NCBI GenBank assembly: GCA_003024985.2
Contig: PXIH01S0006951.1
DNA from: Euperipatoides rowelli
Taxonomy: Eukaryota > Onychophora > Udeonychophora > Euonychophora > Peripatopsidae
Length of the DNA: 12,829 nt
Strand: one strand, 5' to 3'
Numbering within the stretch: the stretch's first letter is position 1; each line of letters opens with the position of its first letter. The position numbers and the translations under genes were made by a program. Below are positions 1-9,044 of this stretch, one piece after another. A model generated the notes under the pieces. It was not told the origin of the DNA. It saw only the letters and a program-made list of their open reading frames with translations, and ran no database searches.

Positions 1-363
1 TTATCAAGGTAAGATATGATGGCATTGTAGTTAAGTCTCGATCTATAGCACTTCTGACCNAAAACACCAGACATTCCATTAGGTTGATTATTTGGAACAA
101 AAATTTTAAGTATAAAATCAACAACAATAATTTAACTATTAAAACTATAAATGATTTGATGGCACAAATAATCCCTTTAAAAAATCATTTGTTTGTAGAA
201 AAAAAATCCAGAATAGATAAGTGAATTAAAAATGTTAGTAAAAGAAAAAAACTAAGTTATTTAAAAAAATATCAAGAACAATCTAATTTGGTTAATTTTG
301 TTAAATATAAAGAAACAAGGAACAGAGTTGTACAATTGACTCGTAAAAATAAATCCAATCAGA

Positions 364-370
364 TACTGTA
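364..370. repeat. TACTGTA scar on a LINE frameshift
   Basis: Before this point the linker reads in the frame of position 360 (KSNQI) and then hits TAA. After it the frame of position 371 continues (NKIKHDSKYIF). Removing CTGTA (366-370), which turns TACTGTA back to TA, joins the two frames without a gap. Confidence 0.75.
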
Positions 371-419
371 AATAAGATAAAGCATGATTCAAAATATATT
401 TTTGAGCAATATAACAGAA

Positions 420-474
420 TTAATAATAATAATAATTCAGAAATTGATTATATTATAAATAATAATAATATTAC
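420..474 (+). repeat. AAT-rich triplet runs inside the LINE
   Basis: Two short AAT/TAA runs (about 420-437 and 457-474) lie in the linker coding frame and encode asparagine runs. They probably arose by triplet slippage, which keeps the frame. Confidence 0.7.
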
Positions 475-758
475 TGATCCATTAACCATTGCTGAAGCAT
501 TTTCAGATTGTTTTGATGTTTCTGTTAAAAATAATGAAATGACTCGGAATACAATTAATGAAATTAAAAATATTGGAATTAAAATAGAAATAGTCAGTGA
601 GGTGATTCTTAATTTAGATTCTATGAATACAAGAGGTACTGACAACATTTAAAATAATTTTATAAAAATATTTCCAGATTTTTTATTGGTTTAATCCATT
701 TTTTTTAATCTTTCTATAAAATTGGGTAAAATTCCCAAATTGTGGAAGGAAACAATTA

Positions 759-765
759 TAGCCTA
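759..765. repeat. TAGCCTA scar on a LINE frameshift
   Basis: The block LGKIPKLWKETII in the frame of 743 runs into TAA here, while PVFKKDN continues in the frame of 766. Removing GCCTA (761-765) joins them into the usual WK-x(n)-P-V-F-K-K-x arrangement seen just before NYRPIS in LINE reverse transcriptases. Confidence 0.8.
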
Positions 766-997
766 AAGCCTGTATTCAAAAAGGATAATAGGAATAATGT
801 AGAAAACTATCGTCCTATAAGCATAACAAATGCAATTAGCAAGATTATTGAAAGAATAATATTAAACCAGATTAGTCCCATAATTGAGGTAAATCTTAGC
901 CCAAATCAACATGGATTTCGAAAAAAACATTCAACGGAAACATGTTCAATGGAGTCTTTAGATACTTGGACAAAACTCAGAGACAAGGGTAAACGTG

Positions 998-1004
998 TAC
1001 AGTA
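998..1004. repeat. TACAGTA scar just before RT motif A
   Basis: The RT frame of 742 ends at TAG 1009-1011, and motif A (FDLSKAFD) lies in the frame of 1011. Removing CAGTA (1000-1004) puts motif A in frame with the upstream block and also removes the stop. Confidence 0.85.
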
Positions 1005-1335
1005 TGTATAGTATATTTTGATCTAAGCAAGGCGTTTGATTTGGTTCCTATAAATAAACTATTGGTAAAGCTTTTAAATTATAATGTCCCTATACATTTG
1101 ACAAATTGGATTGGTGAATTTTTATATGATAGACCTGTAACTGTAAGGATTGGAAACATTATGTCATCAGATTATGTATAGTCTTCCACAGGGGGCAGTT
1201 TTATTGCCCCACTGTTTAACATCTGTCAGATTTAGATAATGACGCATATCCAGGTTTCTTAAGCTATGCTGATTACATACGACTTACTGCAAGTATTGAT
1301 AGTGATATTGATATTTATTCTATACAACAGAAGAT

Positions 1336-1342
1336 TAGGCTA
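1336..1342. repeat. TAGGCTA scar after the catalytic box
   Basis: The frame carrying the YADY box (1265) reaches TGA at 1361-1363, while the WMNENDLKIN block lies in the frame of 1357. Removing 5 bp from the TAGGCTA (leaving TA) joins both blocks. The spacing between them fits this RT type. Confidence 0.8.
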
Positions 1343-2019
1343 CATATTGTGAAGGATGGATGAATGAAAATGATTTAAAAATAAATAAAGATAAGACAAA
1401 ACTTATCAGAATTGGGACTAAATGTCCTCCTCCTGCACTGTATATATATATCAGATCAATTAATTGAAATAGTGAATAAAGATTTAGGTATAATGATTGA
1501 CTCCAGACTAATGTTTGGAACTCAGGTCGATTATATGATATCACAATTGTATTTTAGATTTTATGTTATCAAAAATATTTTTCCATTTTTAAATCTGGAG
1601 GTATTTACTGTTTCATATAAGTATTTTCTTCAGCCAATAATGGATTATTGTGCGCAGGCATATTGTGTAGTAAATAAAACCGACTGATAAACTTGATGGG
1701 TTTTTTTTTGAGAAAAATATCTAAGATTTATGAATTAAAGCATATGAATTATCATAATAGAATAATAGAGTTACTGAAACATGGTATTATTTTACCCTCA
1801 GAAAGAAAAAAAAGAGGTGATTTAATTTATGTTTTTAAAAGTTTGGTTTTGAAGATGAATAAGGACTACTTTTTGAAATCAAATGACACAAGAACAAGAG
1901 GTCATATACACAAATTAAATTTAGAATTAATTCATACTAAAATCAGACATTCTTTTATTTCAGAGTAGTTAATGTTTGGAATAGTCTTCCAAATGATGAT
2001 GTTACAAGTGACACCTTAA

Positions 2020-2026
2020 TACAGTA
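2020..2026. repeat. TACAGTA scar near the LINE C terminus
   Basis: RVVNVWNSLP continues in the frame of 1962 to position 2021. The terminal FKSSLDKYF block is in the frame of 2027. Removing CAGTA (2022-2026) makes the two blocks continuous. Confidence 0.8.
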
Positions 2027-2205
2027 TCTTTTAAAAGCTCGCTCGACAAATATTTTTTGTTTAATAATTATTTTAGATAATTATCTGTCGGTGTATAAGT
2101 CTTTAACTTACTAGTACTATCTGTAAACATGAACATACAAATAGCCTATAATTTTATAATATCGGTCAATCTTATGGTACTGTACATGTTATTTCCGGTT
2201 GCCCC

Positions 2206-4032
2206 TTATTTTTTTTTTATATAATCAAACTTTATTACAGTAATACATTAAATATTACTGTAACTTTAGTTATCATGATAAAAAAATATGCAATACAATA
2301 AAACAGGACTTTTTCTCTGAATTAGTATACATAAAGGAAAAAAATTAAAAATAATACCGTAATAATTATTTTATTTTATTTAAACGAAATAACAGTGTGT
2401 CAAGATTGACTTGTTACTGTAAGAACATAAACAACTTATATGGGTGCAAGTGCAACTATGAATGGAAAATAAACTAAAATAAATAAATACAGAAGAAATA
2501 CATATGTTGCGTTTATTTAGAAAAACTTGAAATACATAGGCTAATAGTGCAAACAAATACTGGAAATTTAACTACAAATATATAACCCACAATGCTCCAA
2601 CCTGTGATTAGAGGTGTAATATTTTTGATGACACTGTAAATAAAAAAAAACAGTAATACCATATACCGTAGAAGTGTCAATCCAGTAGCCTACTGTATTT
2701 ACCAGTTAACCAGGGTTCAATTTCTAATCATTTAACTAGCAATGCCAATAAATTGCATAAATGTTTTATTACTGTAGATCGGTTAGATACAGTCGTTCTT
2801 CAATCCCTAAAATGATTGAAATCTTCAATGAAATCTTTATAAATTGATATATTGTGTATGTTACACAACTTTGTTTTAATTATATTATTTAATAATCTTC
2901 TAACTTGAAATCTTTATCTTTTTGGCTAAGATTTCTTATAATGAAACAATCATTGTAATGTAATAATAATAATGTTTTCTTATTAATAAACACATAATAA
3001 TAGCCTATATATGTGTGTGTATAAAGCTATATAATATAGGCTACTGTATATAGTAATATATTTATTATTAGCTGCAGCCATTATTTTATGTGGGAGCTTT
3101 TACATTATTTATGTCCAACAGGGAGTTGCTGTTTCTGTATTATTTATTACTTCCAGCCCAGTAGGCCTCACACAATTTGAATGAAAAAGACTGGAACTTG
3201 GCTGTTGGTACACAAAACAATTTGATTTAAAAGCAGGAAATCATAATTCAGCAACTTGATAGAGAAAAGCACAGGTAAATAAACTATAAGCACCAACAAT
3301 ATCACAAATGCCAGCCCGACGACATAAACATAAAATAATTATTACATTGGAATTGGCAAGAGCCACTCCAAGAAAGTAGGATGATTCAGATGTGTGCAAC
3401 ATTCTTTTATTATGAAGAATGTGCTGATATATAAATTAATATGAATAAATTAACATTAATTCATGAATGCAAAGGAAGTTGATTATTTTCTGCATTGTTT
3501 ATGATCTCGCGATTATCAGATTTTGAATGTGGCATTTATTATAAATAGTAAATGTTGCATGAAGAACGTAAACAATGTGTGAACGTTGTCAGTTTTTTTT
3601 TCTTCATATGGCAAATCGACAATAAATACAAACAAAAATACATTTGTTAGGGTAGTTTTCCTGCGTTTCCTCATTTGTTTTTATCATGAGATTTGTGTAG
3701 CTTTACCGGTATACTAAATGATAACATAGTTATCATTTTGATATCTTTATGAAATTAGGTTTTGAAATTTTAAAATGATTATTTCAGTAGCCTATCTGAT
3801 CATATTCAAGATGAAGCCAAATAGTTTCAATACAAGATGCGTTTCTAACTATATCTCGATAGAAAATACAATCTTTACTGTATCTGAAATATTGCTCAGC
3901 CCCATACGCATTCTAAAATGCACTCACAACCTTGCTTTCTCAAAGAACTTTAATCAGTATTTTATTTATTTACTTTTTAAATTTTTCACCTCTTTAAAAT
4001 CGATTAACATTTTTTGCATATTTTTTTTCCAG
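2206..4032. other. Non-coding stretch between the LINE and the first visible HAX1-like exon
   Basis: AT-rich DNA without a convincing coding segment. It holds fourteen TA-N3-TA 7-mers, including two overlapping pairs (2686-2697 and 3037-3048), and a short TG run near 3010-3019. The last 12 bases are a good acceptor: a T run, CC, then AG at 4031-4032. If the missing 5' exon(s) lie left of the window, this is intron; otherwise part is 5' flank. I looked for the short Met-x-x-Leu-Phe-x-Arg-type HAX1 N terminus here and did not find it. Confidence 0.6.
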
Positions 4033-4220
4033 AGAATTTGATTTTTATGGGAATAATGATGATGATGATGGTGAAGATAATGACCCCGATTCATGTATCC
4101 CTCAGGATGAAGAGGATTTCTTTCATGATGCTAGGATTCCACATCCTAGAGATATGTTCAGACATTTTGAAGAAATGTTTAGAACATTTGGATTACAAGA
4201 TTTCCCTCCACCGGGGTTCG
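4033..4220 (+). CDS. HAX1: HAX1-like exon with acidic box
   Basis: Acceptor: a T run, CC and AG at 4031-4032. Donor: TTCG then GTAAAT at 4221. Base 4033 is the third base of a split codon, then 62 full codons, then G of a codon completed in the next exon. The protein starts EFDFYGNNDDDDGEDNDPD, which corresponds to the acidic box after the HAX1 N terminus. EEDFF, RIPHPRDMF, HFEEMFRTFG and a PPPGFG turn follow. The HFEEMF block aligns with the DLVRDFNSIF region of vertebrate HAX1. A GAT/AAT triplet run at 4052-4068 encodes part of the Asp stretch and could vary in length. An alternative acceptor AG at 4033-4034 would change the entry phase, and the upstream exon needed to decide is not visible. 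The open frame at 4014-4274 on this strand is only a shadow of this exon. Confidence 0.82.
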
Positions 4221-5576
4221 GTAAATTATAATTGTTTTCCTTGTTTTTCTCTAATTTATTTGAATTACTTATAATATTTTTTTGACATGAGTGAAATATT
4301 CGTTAGGTTTAGGAAAATGTTAGATTACTATTTTANAGATTTCAAAGTAAACAATCATCTCATTTTGTTAGGACGACAGTATAATCATTCAGCCACTTTT
4401 TCATTCTAAGATATGTTTCTTCTTTTCGAGCATGAGAAATAAATTCTTTCTCATCATGTGTGGGAAGCAGGTTTTGGAAGAATTTTTTTTTTTCTTCTCA
4501 CGTTCTTGGAAAAGAGAACAAAGAACTTGCAACATATAGCCTATATAGTATATTCAATCACTTGAGGCATGCCTATCAAGTGTCAAGCATTCCGACAATC
4601 TTGTGACCTTATGTTAGTTGCAATGAAATCTCGTGCTATTTTCATTTTAGAGAAATTTGCTATTTTATTTAAAAGTATTTTTTTTAATTACTGTATATCT
4701 AAGTTAAATTACTTTTGTAGTAAAATTAGAATTTATTAATCAGACGTTAAATAATAATATGCTGAAACTATGGTTACCCTAGTTACCTAGTATGTAACTA
4801 TACACAAAATACACAATATATTCTACTATATCTTTAACAAAGAAAAAACTTGTGTAAATAAACTGCAGAGCATTAGGTCAACTCCGAGATATGTTAAATG
4901 CCTTTAAAAAATCTTGTAATAACAGCCCATCAAATTCATGAGAAAATCAATTTTTTTAAAAGGGTTCTGTCTCTTAACTCCTCACTAGGGTCCACTCTTG
5001 GTCTTGATGGGGTGAACCCAAATTATCTCTCTCTTTGCACATTTCTCAACTTGAGGGTCTGGTGTGGGAAGCAGGCAAATATTTTTTATTTTCCTTTCTG
5101 GTATGTGAGAGAGAAGCACTTTCACCAAGTGCTCTCAATCACTCGGGGGAAAGTTTGTTTTGGAAAAAATATTTTGTTCTTTCCATTCTTTCTGGCACAC
5201 AAGAGAAAGAGATTCAATCAAATATATTAAATTACTTGGGGAGTGGGGGCATGCTTTCCCTGGAGGAAAAGATTGGTTCACTCCTCACTTTTTTGTATTC
5301 GGTCAGTCCTTGTGGAAGCAGGCTTTGGGGGAAAATATTCTTTTATACTTGGACTTCAACATTATTATCTGTGATAAGAATACAATATTTATCATAAAGT
5401 ACATGTGAAATCTACNACTATAATCTACTCCAACATATGAAAACCTTTTACTTTGTCAATATAAAAAAACATTCGACCACACAAAGCAAACTAGTTTTGT
5501 AGTTAATCTAATTTTATTTTTATGTGCAATGACTTAGAATAATTGTACAATTTCATTTTTCCATTTTTTTTTAAAG
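4221..5576 (+). other. Intron of HAX1-like gene, 1356 bp, phase 1
   Basis: Donor GTAAAT; acceptor TTTAAAG with a T-rich tract at 5555-5572. It contains scars at 4537 and 4689, a copy of a 14-bp word at 4458-4471, and the degenerate ~90-bp repeat block at 4973-5345. The rest is featureless AT-rich DNA. N bases stand at 4336 and 5416. Confidence 0.8.
4973..5345. repeat. Degenerate ~90-bp tandem repeat, locally GC-richer
   Basis: Units can be recognised starting near 5062, 5152, 5243 and 5310, with a weaker one near 4973. Shared words are GTGTGGGAAGCAGG (5062-5075; TGTGGAAGCAGG at 5311-5322), GGAAAAAATATTTT-type tracts, CTTTCTGG followed by AGAGAAAG, and ACTCCTCACT (4977-4986 and 5280-5289). 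A separate copy of GTGTGGGAAGCAGG with a similar following tract sits at 4458-4471. Spacing is about 90, 91 and 67 bp. The block is richer in G than its surroundings and poor in stops, so three frames stay open for 80 to 120 codons. I take these frames to be a by-product of composition and not genes. It contains no TA-N3-TA scar. Confidence 0.6.
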
Positions 5577-5668
5577 ATGTACCTGGATTGGAACCTTTAC
5601 CTAGAAAAGGTTACGAATCACCAAGAGATAAAATGTTGAAAGATCCAGGATTTATTCCTGCTTTAGAA
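5577..5668 (+). CDS. HAX1: HAX1-like exon with SPRDKMLKDP block
   Basis: The acceptor AAAG ends at 5576; AT completes the split codon to GAT (Asp). Thirty codons follow, ending GAA before a strong donor GTAAGG at 5669. The peptide begins VPGLEPLPRKGYESPRDKML. The SPRDKML part corresponds to the LRDSMLKYP segment of vertebrate HAX1, with a Pro/Gly-rich lead-in as in that protein. It leaves in phase 0, which matches the next exon. Confidence 0.86.
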
Positions 5669-8076
5669 GTAAGGATATTTACATTTGTCTAAAATTATTT
5701 ATTACATATTTAGAATTTGCCTAGATATAACCTGATTAAGAAAAAAAAAAAGCAAGAATATTGAGAATTAGTTCAAAATACCTCCATTCGTCTTTCTGTT
5801 TATAAATTCAGATTTGTTGGTTAGCAGTTTAGATGTATGCATGGTATGATATCATGAAATGTAATTTTTCTCATGAAGGTAGCATGTATTTCACAGATGG
5901 CATCCTTATTTTCTAAATGTAAAAGGAAATGCTATTTTGCCAATTTTATGCCCCTTGCTCAGATTGCTAGATTTCCATGATAGCCTGTAGACGAGTTATT
6001 CCTTCTCCACTATTAGCTGTATAAAACAGCTATGGATACTTTTATCCTGCAAGGGTACATAGAATGGGGGAGGGGGTCTTAAAGGTGAAAGCATAATAAA
6101 TTAATATAAAACGTACGACAACAAACACTGTAAAAATATTTACTCTCTTCATTTTTTAAATGGTGTTGAAGCTTCCCTGTATTCATCCAGGTCTCTAGTA
6201 GTAGTATTTCTTATTCATTGTTGTTTACCTGGCTTAACTTGCCATGGCCTACACTTAACCTATTGTATATTTATAGCCGACTATAAAATAGTGTAGTCTT
6301 CCATAGATTTGATTCTCAATTTGTGGAATTGGTCTTGCAAGAATAACCATGCCAGCTCTTATGGGATTTATACATAGCCACTATTGAAGGAAAGCATTTA
6401 ATGCCATATAGTTAATTATATGATTTATAGTCTCTGATTTTCTTTCGATTTTGAACATTTTTTTCATTGCCATTCTTAAAGAATTTGTTCAAAGTTGAGA
6501 TTCATGTTTGCACAAATTTCTAATTTTCCTCAAAATTCCGAAATTTGTTAAGTTGGTGATTTGAGTTTTAATTATAAGATTAAATTATTTTGCCAAGTAC
6601 AGTACATTCCTCATTTTAGATTTTTAATCAAACTGCTCAGTTATTGACCAAAAATGCTAAATTTAATTTGGTATTAAAATAAGGAATTTAAAACATTGTT
6701 GCTTTATTCTTTTTTTTTTTTTGTAAAAAAAGTAATTGGCACTGTACACATCAAGAGCACAAGCTGGAAAGGAATATAGAGCTCATTTCAACACAAAGGG
6801 TAAGGGTGTAACAAATAACTATATTCCTTGAATCTATTTTTGTTATTGGGAAGGTAGGAATGGAGTGGTCATTATTTTTAAATAATGATAGGTTTAAGTT
6901 AAGGTATTGAAAGTGTAGAAACAAAAATATTTGACTAGTGAGGAGGGGTGTGTCTGGTGTTACAGTACTTTTGAGATTGGCTATGGATTAATGTTATTGA
7001 TATTTAGGCTACTTTATGACAAATACATTTTTTTTTTTTTTTTTGTTATATTTATTATTTATTGTATTAATTCGTTTGTGTTGTCTTTTCACATTGTTTA
7101 CTTTCGTAAATATACCCTTGTTATTTTTTTTAGCAAATGTTGTCTTTAACATGACTTGATCTACCACGGATTGTATTCAATGTGTAAAGTGATTGAATCT
7201 TTTTGCACGTACAGTACATCTTAATGCTAAGTTATTCATTTGTGTATTATTTTTACATACGTGCAGGCTCTCCATTATAAAAGAACCCTGTATTTCAGTT
7301 TGATTTGTCTAACTTGTATGGAATTGGCATTTGTCTTTCCAGCAAGTTAATTTTATCTCATTGAATGTTCTGATTTTCTGTGGCTAGTTTGTATTGGTTA
7401 TTTTATTTTTGTCAGGTCAGCAAGTCACTGACTTGGTGCCTGCAATCTAGCAATAAAGATTTTTTTTTTTTTAAAAGACAGATTCCTCTTTCAGTTTTTC
7501 TTTTCTTTTTAATTAATTTATAGGATTGTTAAATTTTGCAGTTTATTTTTTTTTTGGGGAGAGGGAGATGTGCAAATGAGGTTATCTTTAATCTTGGTTG
7601 AAAAGTATGAATTTAATACCCAAATGTATTAAATTTTCAGACGATTTAATTTGTTCACCAAATCACCAGACTTCCTTCCATTCCATAGTGTATATTTTAT
7701 AAATCTCGTAAGCGCTGGCAGTGAAAAAATGTTCATAGTACAAAGCATGGTGAAAAAATAGACATCCTGCACTCGTAATCCCATAACTGATTGTTACCTT
7801 TTCTCCTCCTCTTAGCATAATTCAATAGCTCTGAAAGAGAATAAAATTTATTAAGCTGTTAGCTTCATACATACAAGCACATTTAATAAAACAGGGAAGG
7901 CTTGTACAAGCATGAGTGGGGAAGGGGGTGATCTGCTAACCTATCATTTCATGTGATGTGAATTAAAGAATCTGGAAGCATCCAAGAGTTCATTTTAGAA
8001 TCAAAAGATAAAAACTATAGTTTTAGTCTGTCTGATTCTATTCTTTTACTGTATATGTTATTTTTTATTTTTTTAG
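5669..8076 (+). other. Intron of HAX1-like gene, 2408 bp, phase 0
   Basis: Donor GTAAGG, acceptor T-tract then TTTAG at 8072-8076. No coding segment recognised. It contains scars at 6598, 6961, 7005, 7210 and 8047, the last only 24 bp before the exon. There is a 17-base T run (about 7028-7044) and further T runs near 6711 and 7460. An open frame at 6931-7149 is a hydrophobic artefact of T-rich DNA. Confidence 0.8.
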
Positions 8077-8122
8077 AAGCCACCACAGTATCATACCCCA
8101 TCTCAAGACAGAACCGACAAAG
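8077..8122 (+). CDS. HAX1: HAX1-like 46-bp microexon
   Basis: Acceptor TTTTAG (AG at 8075-8076), donor AAAG then GTATGG at 8123. Fifteen codons (KPPQYHTPSQDRTDK) and one extra G. Homology alone is weak because this part of HAX1 is variable. The exon is supported by good splice borders and by phase: it enters in phase 0 as the previous exon demands and leaves in phase 1 as the next demands. Since 46 is not a multiple of three, skipping it would shift the conserved block in 12672-12808 out of frame. It should therefore be constitutive. Confidence 0.8.
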
Positions 8123-8316
8123 GTATGGCTTGAATCACTAAGTAAATATTTGCAATTACTGTAGCTTAAATAAATTTAAGGTTTGTTATTTTAAAAATTA
8201 AATATTTGACTAAACTATTCTTGTCATTCCTATATGGTTAACACATTAAATACAAGGTACAGTATATCATTTCTTTCTAAATCTGAAGTTACAGTGCCGC
8301 ACCATGCCTGTGTGCC

Positions 8317-8348
8317 ATGTTTACACCGCACACGAGCGGTGTAAACAT
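8317..8348. repeat. Perfect 13-bp hairpin, 6-nt loop
   Basis: ATGTTTACACCGC (8317-8329) and its exact reverse complement (8336-8348) flank the loop ACACGA. The stem contains two CpG sites, rare in this window. The final T of the right arm is also the first T of the TACAGTA at 8348-8354. It could be an extruding palindrome, the core of a small foldback element, or chance; nothing shows a function. Confidence 0.8.
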
Positions 8349-8937
8349 ACAGTATATTTACAATATACAGTATATTTTTTTTCACATTTGTAAATAAAAA
8401 TAAAAGTTAATTTTTACAAATGTTTTAAAATAATTGTAAACAATGGTAATTATGTTCAACTACAACATCCGAAAACTCACTCAAGATTATGCAAATAAAT
8501 TAAATTTTGTTGAGTTTTCAGTAGATGTACAGTAAATGAAATGTTAACATTATAATCACCTTGTCCCAGATTGCTGGCTCATTAAATATGTGATACAATT
8601 TCAAAAATAAAAATGTTGATTTTCTCTCTCATCTTGTTTCTTAATACCCTGCATTAAGAAATCTACAACAGTGTTCAGGTCTAATACAAAAGGATTTGTA
8701 ATTTAGTATATCTGTGAGATACAGTACACATGGTATAGAACTTTTACTTAGACTTTTGAAACATATCTCGTCACTCATTAATGTTCAATTGTCAGAACGC
8801 ACCACATGTAAACTGTGCTCAAAGTATGCAAAATTATATTAGTATTATGCTAATTTGAAATGATTTAATAAGTGGATAATAATTATTTTTAATTGATAAG
8901 AATTTTAAAGATTTAATTTAGATGGAAAAAGTTTTAG

Positions 8938-9044
8938 ATTTGAATTCAGAAGCCTTTTTTATATCGTTGCTATTTTGATAAGCATTAACCCAGGAGTTTT
9001 ATCATTTTAAAGTAAAATTGTTTTATAACTTTCTGAATTCAAAT
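8938..9044. repeat. Inverted repeat, 14-bp arms, possible tiny MITE
   Basis: ATTTGAATTCAGAA at 8938-8951 and its exact reverse complement at 9031-9044 enclose 79 bp. The total is 107 bp, small for a MITE, and no clear target-site duplication is visible at the borders. Each arm contains an EcoRI-type palindrome (GAATTC), which partly explains the symmetry. Confidence 0.5.

Larger units (their letters stand above)
6..2080 (+). pseudogene. LINE ORF2 (reverse transcriptase) pseudogene
   Basis: Reverse transcriptase of a non-LTR element, which would copy its own RNA at a nicked target. Visible blocks: a linker with YKETRNRVVQ (frame of 6, to 365); IAEAFSDCF, then LGKIPKLWKETII (to 760); FKKDN and NYRPIS, then HGFRKKHST (766-999); motif A FDLSKAFD (1017-1040); PQGAVL (1186-1203); PLFNI (about 1209-1223); the catalytic box as YADY instead of YADD (1265-1276), so one catalytic aspartate is lost; N-x-KT box (1360-1400); KDLGIMIDS and FPFL blocks (1470-1600); RGDLIYVFKSL (1816-1848); TRGH (1891-1902); RVVNVWNSLP (1962-1991); FKSSLDKYF (2030-2056). 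Stops include TGA 222-224, TAA 650-652, TAA 692-694 and TAG 1179-1181. About a dozen frameshifts are present, five of them exactly at TA-N3-TA 7-mers. GTG at 742 is not a real start, since homology runs upstream of it in another frame. The copy is clearly dead. Confidence 0.9.
1..2205 (+). mobile_element. Decayed LINE (non-LTR retrotransposon), 5' part cut by window edge
   Basis: A LINE pol reading frame can be followed in the expected order, broken by stops and frameshifts: the endonuclease-RT linker (about 6-740), reverse transcriptase (about 743-1560), and the C-terminal region ending with the family-typical TRGH, RVVNVWNSLP and FKSSLDKYF blocks before a TAA at 2078-2080. About 125 bp of 3' UTR follows, ending near a T-rich run at 2200-2220. 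The 3' border is approximate, and I found no clear target-site duplication because the 5' end is outside the window. The RT and C-terminal motifs fit the CR1/L2/Jockey-like group; the clade is not assigned. The copy is in the same orientation as the downstream HAX1-like gene. It lies either in an upstream intron of that gene or just 5' of it, depending on where the first exon is. Confidence 0.9.

Noticed and set aside
448-648. 66-codon minus-strand frame
   Set aside because: It is antisense to the LINE linker, whose plus-strand frame has clear family motifs.
742-1011. A GTG-initiated 89-codon frame with RT motifs as a stand-alone gene
   Set aside because: LINE homology continues upstream in another frame (WKETII) and downstream (FDLSKAFD). 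The frame limits are frameshift scars, not a start and a stop.
2700-2735. GGGTTCAATTTC as a B-box of a tRNA or SINE
   Set aside because: There is no A-box at the right distance upstream, no cloverleaf and no poly(A)-tailed unit.
3775-4041. 88-codon open frame as the upstream exon or N terminus of the HAX1-like gene
   Set aside because: It is hydrophobic and rich in Ile/Phe with no HAX1 N-terminal features. It runs into the acceptor T-tract.
4014-4274. 86-codon open frame starting just before the acidic exon
   Set aside because: It spans a clear acceptor and donor in a different frame. The overlapping exon frame carries the HAX1 homology.
4898-5408. Three overlapping open frames of 82 to 120 codons as genes
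   Set aside because: All lie in the degenerate tandem repeat inside an intron. The products are Phe/Leu-rich with no recognised domain, and none has matching splice phases.
6931-7149. 72-codon hydrophobic open frame as a small membrane protein
   Set aside because: It is created by T-rich DNA including a 17-T run, lies within an intron, and starts amid scars.
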